From: Asanoa sp. WMMD1127 | GTDB taxonomy: Bacteria; Actinomycetota; Actinomycetes; Mycobacteriales; Micromonosporaceae | Assembly: GCF_029626225.1 (NCBI RefSeq) | Contig: NZ_JARUBP010000001.1 | Span: 6,882,001-6,946,000, forward strand | Direction: 5' to 3' | Length of the DNA stretch: 64,000 nt | Shown here: positions 25,314 to 34,152 of the stretch, piece after piece | Layout: each line of letters starts with the position of its first letter | Numbering within the stretch: position 1 is the stretch's first letter | Notes under the pieces: model-generated | The model's input: the letters and a program-made list of their open reading frames with translations, nothing else | Told to the model about the DNA's origin: nothing | The model's database searches: none | Program-made: the position numbers and the translations under genes

Positions 25314-26581
25314 GGCAGGACCCCCTTCGACTCGAGCGCGTCCTGGATCGAGCCGCGCAGCTCCTGCGCGTCCTGCTCCGGCCGGATGGCCGACGGCGGC
25401 GACAGCGTCGCCGAGAGCACCGTGGACAGGTTCTGGTAGGCCGGGGTGATCGGCCGGTTGGCGCCGTCCTTGACCTGGGCCAGGATGTCGGCCTTGAAGG
25501 GGTACGCCTCGTCCATCTGGGGGTCGTCGTAGACGGACTCGATGGTCGGCGGCACACCGTCGTTGACCGCCGAGAACAGCTGGTGCTCCGGCGAGCGCAG
25601 GCAGAGCGCCGCGGCGTACGCCTCCGCGGGGTGCTTGGAATAGGACGAGACCGCGAGGTTGTAGCCGCCGATGGTCACCTTGCTCGGCGTGTTGGCGTCG
25701 ATGCCCGGGTAGCGCGCCCACTTGACCTTGTCCTTCAGGTCCGGCGCGCCCTCCTGCAGCGCCGGCCAGACGAACGGGTAGTTGAGCTGGAACGCCCCGC
25801 TGCCGCCCTGGAACTGCAGCCGGGCCCCGTCCTCCTGGGTGTTGGTGAACGACGGGTTGGTGACGCCGGCCGACGCGAACTTCTGCAGCGTGCCGAGCGC
25901 GGCGACGGCGCCCTGGTCGAACTCGACCTTGGTGCCCTCGTCGTTGAGCAGCTTCCCGCCGCCGCTGGCGACCATGTTGTTGTAGAGCACCACCAGGCCC
26001 TCGTACTGCGCGCCCATGGTGTCGATCTCGTAGGGCTTGCCCTGGCTCTTGAGGTCCTGGGACATCTGGATCATCTCGTCCCAGGTCTTCGGCGGGTTCG
26101 GCACGAGGTCGCTGCGGTACCAGAGCAGCTGCGTGTTGGTGTTCTTGGGCGCCGCGTAGAGCTTGCCCTCGAAGGACGCCGACTCCAGCGGCTGCTGCAG
26201 CGTGCCCTGCGACGCCTCCTGCTTCTCCTGCCCGGTCCACTCGCGGATCCACTTCGCGCTCGCGAACTCCGCCGTCCAAGTCACGTCGAGCCCCAGCACG
26301 TCCATGCCGTCGTCCTCGGCGGCCAGCCGGCGCACCATCTGCACCCGCTGGTCGTCGGCGCCGCGCGGCAGCACCTGGTACGCGATGCGGTAGCGCCCCT
26401 GCGCCTGCTGGTTGCAGTCGTCGACGACCTTCTGGAAGTTCTCCTCCGGCGCGTAGTAGACGTTGATCTCCGGTATCCCACCGTCGTCACCGCCGGCGCA
26501 TGCGGCTGTCGGGGCCAGCAGGGCAAGGGTGGCGAGCGTCGCCAGGCCCCGCTTTCTGCGTCCTCGAGATCGTTCCGCCAT
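25310..26581 (-). CDS. lpqY: Trehalose-type solute-binding lipoprotein LpqY
   Basis: Extracytoplasmic sugar-binding protein of 423 residues, anchored by lipid at Cys28 (lipobox PTAAC). The mature part tracks mycobacterial LpqY closely: INVYYAPEENF, CNQQAQGRYRIA, ADDQRVQMVRRLA, LDVTWTAEFASA, GKLYAAPKNTNTQLLWYRSDL. LpqY binds trehalose released during mycolate assembly in mycobacteria; here trehalose or a related disaccharide is inferred. ATG 26581 has GGAGG 8 nt upstream, which decides it against three upstream in-frame ATGs. First gene of a four-gene operon. Confidence 0.88.
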   Translation of the reverse strand: MAERSRGRRKRGLATLATLALLAPTAACAGGDDGGIPEINVYYAPEENFQKVVDDCNQQAQGRYRIAYQVLPRGADDQRVQMVRRLAAEDDGMDVLGLDVTWTAEFASAKWIREWTGQEKQEASQGTLQQPLESASFEGKLYAAPKNTNTQLLWYRSDLVPNPPKTWDEMIQMSQDLKSQGKPYEIDTMGAQYEGLVVLYNNMVASGGGKLLNDEGTKVEFDQGAVAALGTLQKFASAGVTNPSFTNTQEDGARLQFQGGSGAFQLNYPFVWPALQEGAPDLKDKVKWARYPGIDANTPSKVTIGGYNLAVSSYSKHPAEAYAAALCLRSPEHQLFSAVNDGVPPTIESVYDDPQMDEAYPFKADILAQVKDGANRPITPAYQNLSTVLSATLSPPSAIRPEQDAQELRGSIQDALESKGVLP

Positions 26582-26748
26582 ATCCGACCTCCGTTCCCGC
26601 GTCATTGCGGTTTGCCGATCTCGGTCCATGCCCAACACACCGGGAAAGCAAACGTGGACCGGGCGTACATCTCGTGGACAACGGCGAGACACGGTACGGT
26701 CGCCTTACGTAACCGCGACGCCCCCGCCCGACCCGCGGAGGTCATGCC

Positions 26749-27162
26749 GTGCAGGACACCACTTTGTCGGTCGCGTTCGAGGTGCCCGGTCTGCCGCCGC
26801 AGAAGACCGAGACCCTGTCGATCCTGTCCGCCGGCCATCGCCAGGCCGAACGCGTGCGCGCGCTGCTGCTGGCGGCGTTGGCGGCGGCGCAGCGCAGCGG
26901 CTGGACGCCGTTACGGTCACCGGTCGTCCTCGAGGTGGTGGTCCGCGGGCCCGAGCAGCACGTGGGTTCCGCGCCGCGGTTCCTGGCCGGCGTGGCCGAC
27001 GTGCTCAGCGACAAGCGCGGCCGGCTGACCGGCACCCACCTCGGCGTGCTGGCCGACGTCACGCTCTTCACCGACGAGCGGCAGATCCGCGCGCTGAGCT
27101 ACCGGGAGGAGGCGGCGGACGAGCCGTCGTACCTGGTGAGGGTCGCCGCACTCGGCGTTTGA
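26749..27162 (+). CDS. Hypothetical protein with a RusA-like residue pattern
   Basis: A 137-residue protein with a GTG start preceded by GGAGG. The opening VAFEVPGLPPQKTETLSI and the late segment FLAGVADVLSDKR ... LADVTLFTDERQIRALSYR recall RusA-type Holliday-junction resolvases, in which D...D and a final DDRQV motif bind metal. The spacing is not exact and two Asp positions are uncertain, so this may only be a structural echo. Divergent from lpqY; the 88-residue gene follows 29 nt later. Confidence 0.6.
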   Translation: MQDTTLSVAFEVPGLPPQKTETLSILSAGHRQAERVRALLLAALAAAQRSGWTPLRSPVVLEVVVRGPEQHVGSAPRFLAGVADVLSDKRGRLTGTHLGVLADVTLFTDERQIRALSYREEAADEPSYLVRVAALGV

Positions 27163-27191
27163 CGGCTCTGGGGCGCGGGAATCCTTGCGGC

Positions 27192-27458
27192 ATGGCCGAA
27201 CCGCACGTCTCGATCGATCCGCAGGATCCGGTGCAGCGCAAGCTCCGCGGGCCGTTGGAGGAGCAGCTCACGTCGGCGCTCAAGGCCGCCACGGAACGGG
27301 TCCGCGCCTCCTACCGGGGCGAGCCGTTCGAGGTCGTCGCCCGGCGGCTGCTCGACGAGACGAAGGCCGGCCTGCATCCGGACATCGCGGCGGGCTTCGA
27401 GCCCGACATGGACGAGCTGTGCCGGCTCGCGGTGGCGATCGTCCGCGGTCAGGCCTGA
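27192..27458 (+). CDS. Small hypothetical protein
   Basis: Eighty-eight residues, charged and helical (PLEEQLTSALKAATERVRASYRG, PFEVVARRLLDETKAGLHPD). No membrane segment or signal. Same strand as, and 29 nt after, the preceding hypothetical gene. Its 3' end overlaps a convergent oxidase gene by 10 nt. Function unknown. Confidence 0.7.
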   Translation: MAEPHVSIDPQDPVQRKLRGPLEEQLTSALKAATERVRASYRGEPFEVVARRLLDETKAGLHPDIAAGFEPDMDELCRLAVAIVRGQA

Positions 27459-28333
27459 CGCGCCACGTCCTCGGCGGTGCCCCAGCAGAGGGTCATGCCG
27501 GCGCCGCTGTGCCCGTACGCGTGGATGGTGTCGCCTTCCCGCTCGACCCGCGGGCCGCCGTGCCGGGCCGGTCGCAGGCCGACGAGGTGCTCGCGGATCG
27601 CCGCGTCGCGCAGGCGTGGCTCCACCTCGGTCGTGCGGCGGAGGATGGCGGCCGCGGTCTCCGGCCTGACCGAGCGGTCGGTGTCGCCGACCTCGAAGGT
27701 GCCGCCGAGGACGACGTCGCGGCTGCGGGGGTGGATGTAGACCGGGCCGAGCGGGTGGTCCTCGTCGCGGATCGAGGTGGTCAGGCCCGGGTTGTCGACG
27801 ACGACGACCTGGCCGCGGATGGGATAGAGGTCGGCGTCGCCGGTGAGGTGGGCGGCGCCGAGGCCGGTCGCGTTGACGGTGAGGCCGTGCGGGATCCGGT
27901 CGATCCGTTGCTTCCGGAAGGTGCCGCCGGCGGCCCGGAAGCGGTCGAAGAGGTGCGTCAGGTAGGGCACCATCTCGACGGCGGGGACGGTGAACCGCCA
28001 CTCCCCCTCGTCGACGGTGAAGTCGTCGACGGCCGGCGCCCACCACGGTTCTGTGCGCGGGTCGTGTCGGATGATCATCCGGGTCGGTCGCATGGTGACG
28101 CCCGGTGTGCCGGCGGCGGCCTCGGCCCGGAAGACCTCGAAGGTGCGGGCGCCCCAGGCGAGGACGCGAGGGTCGGCGTCGACGCGGGTCGGGTACCAGA
28201 CCGCGGCGGCGACGGCCGAGACCGTGTCGGCGGGCTCGTCGGCCGCCACGACCGCGACCTCGGCCCCCCGCTGCTGGAGCGCGACGGCCGAGGTCAACCC
28301 GATGATCCCGGCACCCACCACGACGACGTCCAC
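27449..28333 (-). CDS. FAD-dependent D-amino-acid oxidase
   Basis: A 294-residue flavoenzyme oxidising D-amino acids to 2-oxo acids, ammonia and H2O2. It has the dinucleotide motif VVGAGIIGLTSA near the N-terminus, the AAAVWYPTRV loop, NATGLGA, YPIRGQVVVV and the C-terminal HAYGHSGAGMTLCWG of the family. Slightly shorter than eukaryotic DAOs but usual for actinobacteria. GTG start. It follows an AMIN-like lipoprotein gene by 10 nt and could act on D-amino acids from peptidoglycan turnover. Confidence 0.9.
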   Translation of the reverse strand: MDVVVVGAGIIGLTSAVALQQRGAEVAVVAADEPADTVSAVAAAVWYPTRVDADPRVLAWGARTFEVFRAEAAAGTPGVTMRPTRMIIRHDPRTEPWWAPAVDDFTVDEGEWRFTVPAVEMVPYLTHLFDRFRAAGGTFRKQRIDRIPHGLTVNATGLGAAHLTGDADLYPIRGQVVVVDNPGLTTSIRDEDHPLGPVYIHPRSRDVVLGGTFEVGDTDRSVRPETAAAILRRTTEVEPRLRDAAIREHLVGLRPARHGGPRVEREGDTIHAYGHSGAGMTLCWGTAEDVARQA

Positions 28334-28343
28334 CCCGCCATCA

Positions 28344-29027
28344 TCACGCCCGGCGGACGTCGACCGCCACGACGTACGTGCCGTCGGCCCGGATCAGCTC
28401 ACCGACCCGGATCGGCAGGGCCTGGTCGCTGTCGGGCTTCGCCTGGATGCCCAGGCCGTAGGTGACCTGACCTTCGAAGTCGCCGGCGAAGCCGTACCCC
28501 TTCAGGGTCGGATAGCCAAGGCTGGTGCCGGGCCGCTGTGTCTGCTTGCCGTTGCCGTCGTGCGCCTGCGCGTCGGTGAACGTGATCCGCAGGACGCTGT
28601 TGCCGGGCAACGGGACGGGGTCGCCGCTGCCGTCCTTGGTGAGGTCGCGCTGGTAGGCGATCTCGTAGGTCGGCCAGGCATGGTCGAAGGCGAAGGTCAT
28701 CCGGGTGTACGGCGGGTCGGCGCCGGGATGGTCGCCGACCTCGACCCGGACCAGGAAGGCGAGCGCCGGGTCCGGGGGTTCGCGCAGCTGCACGACATGC
28801 TTGATCTTGGCCGGGTTGGACGGGACCGCCCAGCCGTAGGTGACGCGGAAGCGTCCGGCCGAGGTGCCCGCCGGCTTCGTCGGCGCGGCCCCGGTGCGGG
28901 TCGCGGCCGGCGCCGCGCTGGTCTGGTTCGCCACCGGTGAGCTCGCCGGCGGAGCGGCGGCGGGCTCGCACGCGGCGACGCCCAGGGCGGCGAGCAGGGC
29001 CAGCACGGGAACGAAAGATCGGCTCAT
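28344..29027 (-). CDS. AMIN-like domain lipoprotein
   Basis: A 227-residue protein with a lipoprotein signal (lipobox GVAAC, Cys20) and an Ala/Pro/Thr linker. The domain that follows carries MTFAFDHAWPTYEIAYQ, DGSGDPVPLPGNSVLRI and GYGFAGDFEGQVTYGLGI, the pattern of the actinobacterial AMIN-like domain, thought to bind cell-wall components. Start ATG 29027 is the one giving the signal peptide. In operon with D-amino-acid oxidase; divergent from an SRPBCC gene. Confidence 0.85.
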   Translation of the reverse strand: MSRSFVPVLALLAALGVAACEPAAAPPASSPVANQTSAAPAATRTGAAPTKPAGTSAGRFRVTYGWAVPSNPAKIKHVVQLREPPDPALAFLVRVEVGDHPGADPPYTRMTFAFDHAWPTYEIAYQRDLTKDGSGDPVPLPGNSVLRITFTDAQAHDGNGKQTQRPGTSLGYPTLKGYGFAGDFEGQVTYGLGIQAKPDSDQALPIRVGELIRADGTYVVAVDVRRA

Positions 29028-29085
29028 ACCGATTCGACGCGCGAGACGGCGATTCGGTTTACCGCGGCCAGCACGACTACCGTAA

Positions 29086-29553
29086 GTGGTCATGCAGACG
29101 ACGCGGGTCCTGCACCACATCGCCGCCCCACCGGCCGCGGTCTACCGCGCCCTCCTCGACCCGACCGCGATCGCGAGCTGGCGGGTCCCGGACGACATGA
29201 CGGCCGAGGTGCACGAGTTCGAGCCCCGCGAGGGGGGCCGGTTCCGGGTCTCACTGAGCTACCGGAACCCGACCCGCGCCGGCAAGACCGCGGGCGCGAC
29301 CGACACCTACCACGGGCGCTTCCTGCGCCTGGTCGACAACGAGCAGGTGGTCGAGGAGTTCGAGTTCGAGTCGGACTCCCCCGACCTGGCCGGCACGATG
29401 ACCATGACGACGACACTGACGGAGTCGGAAGGCGGCACGGACGTCCTGGTCGTCCACGAAGGCCTCCCGGACACCATCCCGGCCGCGGACAACGAGCTCG
29501 GCACCCGGATGGCCCTGAGCAACCTCGCCCACCTGGTCGAAGCGCAGCCCTGA
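29086..29553 (+). CDS. SRPBCC-family protein (AHSA1-like)
   Basis: A 155-residue START-like ligand-binding protein: VLHHIAAPPAAVYRALLDPTAIASW, VHEFEPREGGRFRVSLSY, YHGRFLRLVDNEQVVEEFEF and the amphipathic C-terminal helix ELGTRMALSNLAHLVE. GTG 29086 or the ATG two codons later may start it. Function unknown beyond small-molecule or client binding. Confidence 0.85.
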   Translation: MVMQTTRVLHHIAAPPAAVYRALLDPTAIASWRVPDDMTAEVHEFEPREGGRFRVSLSYRNPTRAGKTAGATDTYHGRFLRLVDNEQVVEEFEFESDSPDLAGTMTMTTTLTESEGGTDVLVVHEGLPDTIPAADNELGTRMALSNLAHLVEAQP

Positions 29554-29564
29554 CATCGGCTGGC

Positions 29565-29894
29565 TCAGGCGACGCCTCGATCCTTCTTCCACGCCTCGAA
29601 CAACACGAGCGCCAGCCAATGACCCTCGACGAACGCCTGGTGCTCCGCGGAGACGCCGGCGCCGCCCGACGACCGCCGCACGGGGTCGGCGCCCATGGCC
29701 AGGAGCAACGCCGTCGTGTCGACGTGCAACGGCAGGCCGCCGTGCACATGCTTCGAAATCTCCGCGTCGACGGAGGCGTGGAGCAACGTGTAGCCGTGAT
29801 CCTCCTCGTGGATGTTCACCCCGGAACGAAGAAGCTCGAGCAGCGTTCTGACGTCGCCCTCTTCGACCGCTTCGTGTGCCGCCGTCAGTGCCAC
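29565..29894 (-). CDS. Ankyrin-repeat protein
   Basis: A 109-residue protein with about two ankyrin repeats: AAHEAVEEGDVRTLLELLRSG, VNIHEEDHGYTLLHAS, and a second degenerate unit LHVDTTALLLAMGADPVRR. Stand-alone ankyrin proteins of this size mediate protein binding. It is convergent with the SRPBCC gene and lies after the two coupled unknown genes on the same strand. Confidence 0.75.
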   Translation of the reverse strand: MALTAAHEAVEEGDVRTLLELLRSGVNIHEEDHGYTLLHASVDAEISKHVHGGLPLHVDTTALLLAMGADPVRRSSGGAGVSAEHQAFVEGHWLALVLFEAWKKDRGVA

Positions 29895-29957
29895 CGGGGT
29901 CGTTCACCTCCATAGAAGACAACCAGTGTCCCACGAGGTAGCGGCGACCAGCGGATG

Positions 29958-30662
29958 TCAGGGCGCGAGCATGGCGCGGATGGTGTCGTCGACCTTGTTG
30001 TCGTCCAGGCGGCGCGGGACCAGGTGGCCGTGGTCCAGTTCGTCGCGGCCGAAGGCGTAGAGGTCGCCGCCCCGGCGGGCCAGGACCAGGTCGTCCGTGT
30101 CGCCGGCTGTTTCGGCCGAGCCTTCCGACGTGTAGTGGACGACCGTGACCAGGGCCGACCGGGAGCTTGCCGCCACCACGTCCGCGGCCTCGCCGCCCTT
30201 CTCGTAGTCGCCGCGCGGCAGCCACTCGACCAGCTGGTCCAGGGCGTCGTCGGCCTTGAACAGGCCCAGGTCGTGCACGCCGAGCGCGTCGATGCGGACC
30301 AGCATCGTCACCGGCTCCGGTTGCGGCAGCATCAGCATTCGCCACGGCTCGCCCGGCGTCGTGCCGGCGACGCGGGCGTCCAGGACCGTGCGGGCGCGCT
30401 GCTGGAAGGCGACCGCGATGCCCAGGTCGCCGCGGACCTGGAGTTGCTCGTCGCCGTCGCTGGCCACCAGCAGCTCGCGGGCGGCCAGCGACCGCACCGC
30501 CTCGGCGAGGACCTCGTCCGACGGGCGGGCTTCCAGGAAGTCGACCACGGCGTCCACGGCGGTCAGTTCCGCCGACGTGTAGGCGCCGAGCAGGACCGGG
30601 CCCGTGTCGACCAGGTCGACGACCGACGAGACCAGGCCACCAGGGACTTGTGCTGTCGTCAC
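29958..30662 (-). CDS. Unknown protein, second gene of a coupled pair
   Basis: A 234-residue soluble protein, GTG start overlapping the preceding stop by 4 nt. The sequence alternates helix and strand (GPVLLGAYTSAELTAVDAVVDFL, VRSLAARELLVASDGDEQL, DLGIAVAFQQRARTVLD, TMLVRIDALGVHD). The layout of a winged-helix-like N-terminus followed by a beta-rich ligand domain is reminiscent of EspG-type chaperones of ESX systems, but no ESX genes are near and I would not assign it. No signal or membrane segment. Confidence 0.65.
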   Translation of the reverse strand: MTTAQVPGGLVSSVVDLVDTGPVLLGAYTSAELTAVDAVVDFLEARPSDEVLAEAVRSLAARELLVASDGDEQLQVRGDLGIAVAFQQRARTVLDARVAGTTPGEPWRMLMLPQPEPVTMLVRIDALGVHDLGLFKADDALDQLVEWLPRGDYEKGGEAADVVAASSRSALVTVVHYTSEGSAETAGDTDDLVLARRGGDLYAFGRDELDHGHLVPRRLDDNKVDDTIRAMLAP

Positions 30663-31528
30663 GACAACCCCATCTCCGCGAGCAGCGACGACGGTCCGCG
30701 CTGCCCGCGATCTCGGCCGCGGATCGCGGCTGCCGTACCGGACGTCGTTTCCGAGACCCAGACGTTGGAGTTCCCGAACAGCCCGCGGCCGGAGCCGTTG
30801 GCCATCGCGCGGCCCAGCTCGTCGGCCGGGTCGGCCCGCTCCGGCGGCGGGAACAGGGCGGCGAGGTCGGACGACGCCGAGGTGACGTCGTCGCCCTCCT
30901 CCAGCTGGTGCAGGGCGCTCGTCAGGGCCGCCGCGACCGCCGGTGGCACGCTCTGCGGCATCGCCACGTCGGGTGACAGGTACATGGGCCGCCGCTCGGT
31001 CTTGCGCGACAGGCCCCACGGGCCCACGTTCGACCGCGTGATCTTGTAGGTGAAGTAGTCGACCAGGTGGCGCAGGTCGTCGACGCTCGGCAGCTTCTTC
31101 TTGCCGAACGCGGCCGGTGTCTTCTCCAGCTGCACCCAGGTGCCCTGCGCGGTGCGGCCGTGCAACTTCTCGCGAACCACGGAGCCGCGCATGCCGATGT
31201 CGGGCCACTTCTTCTTGTCGATCTGCTTGTGGTGGCTGGAGATCCGCTCGCGGGCGCCCTTGGCGTGCCGCCAGTTCTCGTAGAGGTCCGGGTTGTCGAC
31301 CAGCACGTGGCCGCCGCACAGCACGTCGTGCAGCTGCGGCACCTGCATGCCGTGCTTCTCCAGGTCGACGATGACCGCGGCCTCCTCCGGGCTGAGCCGG
31401 CGGGCCGCCGCGGACAGGCCGCGCCGGTACTCGTTGGTCCGGGAGGTGAGCTCGATCAGCAGGCGTACGCGCGTCCGGACCTGTTCGGTCTCGGTGCTCG
31501 TCAGCGCGTGACTGTCCACAGGAGACAT
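30659..31528 (-). CDS. Unknown protein, first gene of a coupled pair
   Basis: A 289-residue soluble protein. The first ~110 residues are helical (TEQVRTRVRLLIELTSRTNEY, LSPEEAAVIVDLEKHG); a basic middle part reads SHHKQIDKKKWPDIGMRG and KKLPSVDDLRHLVDYFTYKI; the last third is Ser/Ala-rich. I do not recognise a family. ATG 31528 with GGGGGAGG 8 nt upstream decides the start. Its stop overlaps the next gene by 4 nt (GTGA), so the two products are probably made in equal amounts. Confidence 0.65.
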   Translation of the reverse strand: MSPVDSHALTSTETEQVRTRVRLLIELTSRTNEYRRGLSAAARRLSPEEAAVIVDLEKHGMQVPQLHDVLCGGHVLVDNPDLYENWRHAKGARERISSHHKQIDKKKWPDIGMRGSVVREKLHGRTAQGTWVQLEKTPAAFGKKKLPSVDDLRHLVDYFTYKITRSNVGPWGLSRKTERRPMYLSPDVAMPQSVPPAVAAALTSALHQLEEGDDVTSASSDLAALFPPPERADPADELGRAMANGSGRGLFGNSNVWVSETTSGTAAAIRGRDRGQRGPSSLLAEMGLS

Positions 31529-31625
31529 GACGCATCCTCCCCCCGAGGCGCCCGTCTTCAAGGCCACCGTAACCCGCGATAAGGACAGCCGTTCGCGCCT
31601 CGGTGTTTAGTCCGTTTTGTCGGCA

Positions 31626-34142
31626 TCAAGCCGTGGCGAACGACAGCGCCGACGCCACGTCGTCCGCGCTCCCCCGCGCCCACGCGGCCGCGAACGCCGC
31701 CTCGCCGAGCTCCGCCCGCAGCGCCGGCAACCCGGCGTGACCCACCGGCCACTCCGGCACGTAGGCCCGCAGCCAGATCGTTGCGGAAGCGCTGCGCAAC
31801 CGCCGCGCCGCGGCTGTCATCCGCACCGCCCGCGCCGCCTGCCCCCGTTGCGCGCAGATGTCGGCGAGGGCGTCCAGGCAGAACGCCACGCTGCCCCGGT
31901 CGCCCGCCTCGGCCGACTGCGTGGCGCCGTCGCGCAGGTACGTCTCGGCCGCGTCGCGGTCCCCCGTGACGACCGCCGTGACGGCCAGGCTGTAGAGGTC
32001 GGCCACGGTGCCGAGCCGATCGTGGGAGCGCCGGGCGGTCTCCAGCCCTTCCCGGAAGATCCGGGCCGCCGTGTCCGTGTCGCCCTCGCTCAGCGAGATG
32101 ATCCCCATCCGGCTGTAGTAGAGGGAGCGCACCCAGTCCCGTCCCGTCGCGACGCCGAGTTGCCGCGACTTCTCCAGCAGCTCGCGAGCCCGGTCGTACT
32201 GGCCGTGGCGCATCGCGATCGTGCCCAGGATCCCGGTCGCGAGCGCCCGGTCACCGTCGTCGCCGATCTGACGCAGCAGCTCCTGGGCCCGCATCAGGTC
32301 GGCCTGGGCCCGGCCCAGATCGCCGCTCACGAACGCGGTGGCGCCGGTGCCGATCGCCAGGAACGCGGTCCCCTCCGCGGACAGGCCGGTGGCCTCGTCG
32401 GCGATCTGATCCATGTAGCGGGCGCTCTCCTCGACATGGCCGTGCAGCCACCAGAACACCCAGATCGCCCAGCCGAGGCGGATCGCGTTCCACCACTCGC
32501 GCTCGTCGATGAACCAGATCATCGTCGCGTTCAGGTTGTCGTGCTCGGTCTCCAGCCGCGTGAGGGCCGACGGCTCGATGCCCAGCTGCGGCTCGAGCCG
32601 TTCGGCCAGCCTCAGGAAGAAGCGCGCGTTCGCCTCGTGCGCCTCGTGCCAGCGGCCGCTGTCGCGCAGCCTGTCCAGCGCGTACTCGCGGATGCTGTCG
32701 AGCATCCTGAACCGCGGCTCGCCGTCCCCGGTCTCCTGCTTGACCAGGCTGCTCTCGACCAGGCCGTCGAGCGTGTCGACGGCGTCGGGCCCGTAGACCG
32801 CCTCGACCGCGTCGAGGTCGAAACCACCGGCGAACACGCCGAGGTGGCAGAACAGCCGCTGCTCGTCGGGGTTCAGCAGGTCGTGGCTCCAGGCGATGGT
32901 GTTGTGCAGCGTGCGCTGCCGCACCGGCAGGTCCCGGGCCCCGCCGCTGAGCCCGCCGACGCCCTTGCGCAGCCGCTGCAACAGGGCGGGCGGGGGCAGC
33001 ACGCGGACCTTGGCCGCCGCCAGCTCGATGGCCAGGGGCAGGCCGTCCAGCCGGCGGCAGATCTCGATCACCGCCTGGGTGTTCTCCGGCGTCAGCGCGA
33101 AGTCGCGTTTGGCGGCCCGGGCCCGGTCGGCGAAGAGCCGGACCGCGCCGGTACGCGCGTCGCTGTAGTCGCTGCCGGCTTCCGGCAGGAGCAGCGGCGG
33201 CACCTCGACCGTGTGCTCGCCGGTCAGCCGCAGGGATGCCCGGCTGGTCACCAACGCCGTGACGCCGGGTGCGGCGGAGAGCAGGTCGCTGATCACCGGC
33301 GCGGCCTCGGCCACCTGCTCGAAGTTGTCGATCACCAGCAGCAGCCGCCGGTCGCGCAGGTACGCCGCCACGTCGTCGATCGGCGGCCGGCTCGCCGTGG
33401 TGTGCAGGCCCAACTGCGCAGCCACGGCCGAGCCGACCAGGTCCGGGGTCGTGACCGTCGACAGCTCGACGAACCGGACCCCGTCGGGATAGGCGCCGCC
33501 GAGCATCCCGGCCAGCTCGGTGGCGAGCCGGGTCTTGCCCACCCCGCCCGGCCCGGTCAGGGTCACGAGGCGCACGTCCGGGCCGGTGAGCAGCTGCCGC
33601 AGTTGCCGCACCTCCGCGTCGCGGCCGAGGATCGGGCTGGCCGGCGCCGGCACGGCCGCCAGGTGCGGGTCCGGCTCGCGCCCGTCCGCCGGGCCGCCGA
33701 ACCGCTCGCTGAGCAGCAGCGCGATGTCGTCGCGGACCATGCCGCGCAGCTCGCCGGCGGCGCCGAACACCCGGTAGGAGACGCGCGCGTCCTGCCGGAT
33801 CCGGTCCAGCATCGCCGACAGCCGGACGTCCCGGTCCGGCCCGGGCTCCCTGACGTAGACGAGCTTGGGCAGCTCGCTCGCGAGCGCGAACTCGTCGGCG
33901 ACCTCGTCGCCGTAGCCCTGCCAGTAGACGCCGACGAACACCTGGCTCTCGGCCAGGTAGGCGCGGTAGATGTCGCGCGGCGGGTGGGGGCGGGCGGCGC
34001 TCTCGGCGAGCACCGGGATCAGCCGCAGTCCCCGCACCGCGTCCGTGACCGCCGCGCGCTCGGCGGCCAGCTCGTCGAGCGTGGAGCTGACGTAGACCCG
34101 GAGCCGGTCGTCGGGCGTTCTGATGGGATGTGCCCCCGCCAC
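31626..34142 (-). CDS. DUF4062-NB-ARC-TPR protein (STAND ATPase)
   Basis: An 838-residue signal-transduction ATPase. Residues 14-110 form DUF4062 (RVYVSSTLDELAAERAAV, LAESQVFVGVYWQGYG), a likely effector or sensor module with a nucleotide-binding-like fold. Residues 170-400 are the NB-ARC ATPase: LGRDAEVRQL, Walker A GPGGVGKT (197-204), Walker B LLLVIDN, sensor LVTSR and GLPLAIELAA. From ~480 to 790 TPR-type helices (LGRAQADLMRAQELL, YDRARELLEKSRQL, DTAARIFREGLETARR) should detect a ligand. STAND proteins of this build act in regulation or antiphage defence. GTG start, 10 nt after an ASCH-like gene, third in an operon with a kinase. Confidence 0.88.
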   Translation of the reverse strand: MAGAHPIRTPDDRLRVYVSSTLDELAAERAAVTDAVRGLRLIPVLAESAARPHPPRDIYRAYLAESQVFVGVYWQGYGDEVADEFALASELPKLVYVREPGPDRDVRLSAMLDRIRQDARVSYRVFGAAGELRGMVRDDIALLLSERFGGPADGREPDPHLAAVPAPASPILGRDAEVRQLRQLLTGPDVRLVTLTGPGGVGKTRLATELAGMLGGAYPDGVRFVELSTVTTPDLVGSAVAAQLGLHTTASRPPIDDVAAYLRDRRLLLVIDNFEQVAEAAPVISDLLSAAPGVTALVTSRASLRLTGEHTVEVPPLLLPEAGSDYSDARTGAVRLFADRARAAKRDFALTPENTQAVIEICRRLDGLPLAIELAAAKVRVLPPPALLQRLRKGVGGLSGGARDLPVRQRTLHNTIAWSHDLLNPDEQRLFCHLGVFAGGFDLDAVEAVYGPDAVDTLDGLVESSLVKQETGDGEPRFRMLDSIREYALDRLRDSGRWHEAHEANARFFLRLAERLEPQLGIEPSALTRLETEHDNLNATMIWFIDEREWWNAIRLGWAIWVFWWLHGHVEESARYMDQIADEATGLSAEGTAFLAIGTGATAFVSGDLGRAQADLMRAQELLRQIGDDGDRALATGILGTIAMRHGQYDRARELLEKSRQLGVATGRDWVRSLYYSRMGIISLSEGDTDTAARIFREGLETARRSHDRLGTVADLYSLAVTAVVTGDRDAAETYLRDGATQSAEAGDRGSVAFCLDALADICAQRGQAARAVRMTAAARRLRSASATIWLRAYVPEWPVGHAGLPALRAELGEAAFAAAWARGSADDVASALSFATA

Positions 34143-34152
34143 CCCTGTGAAT

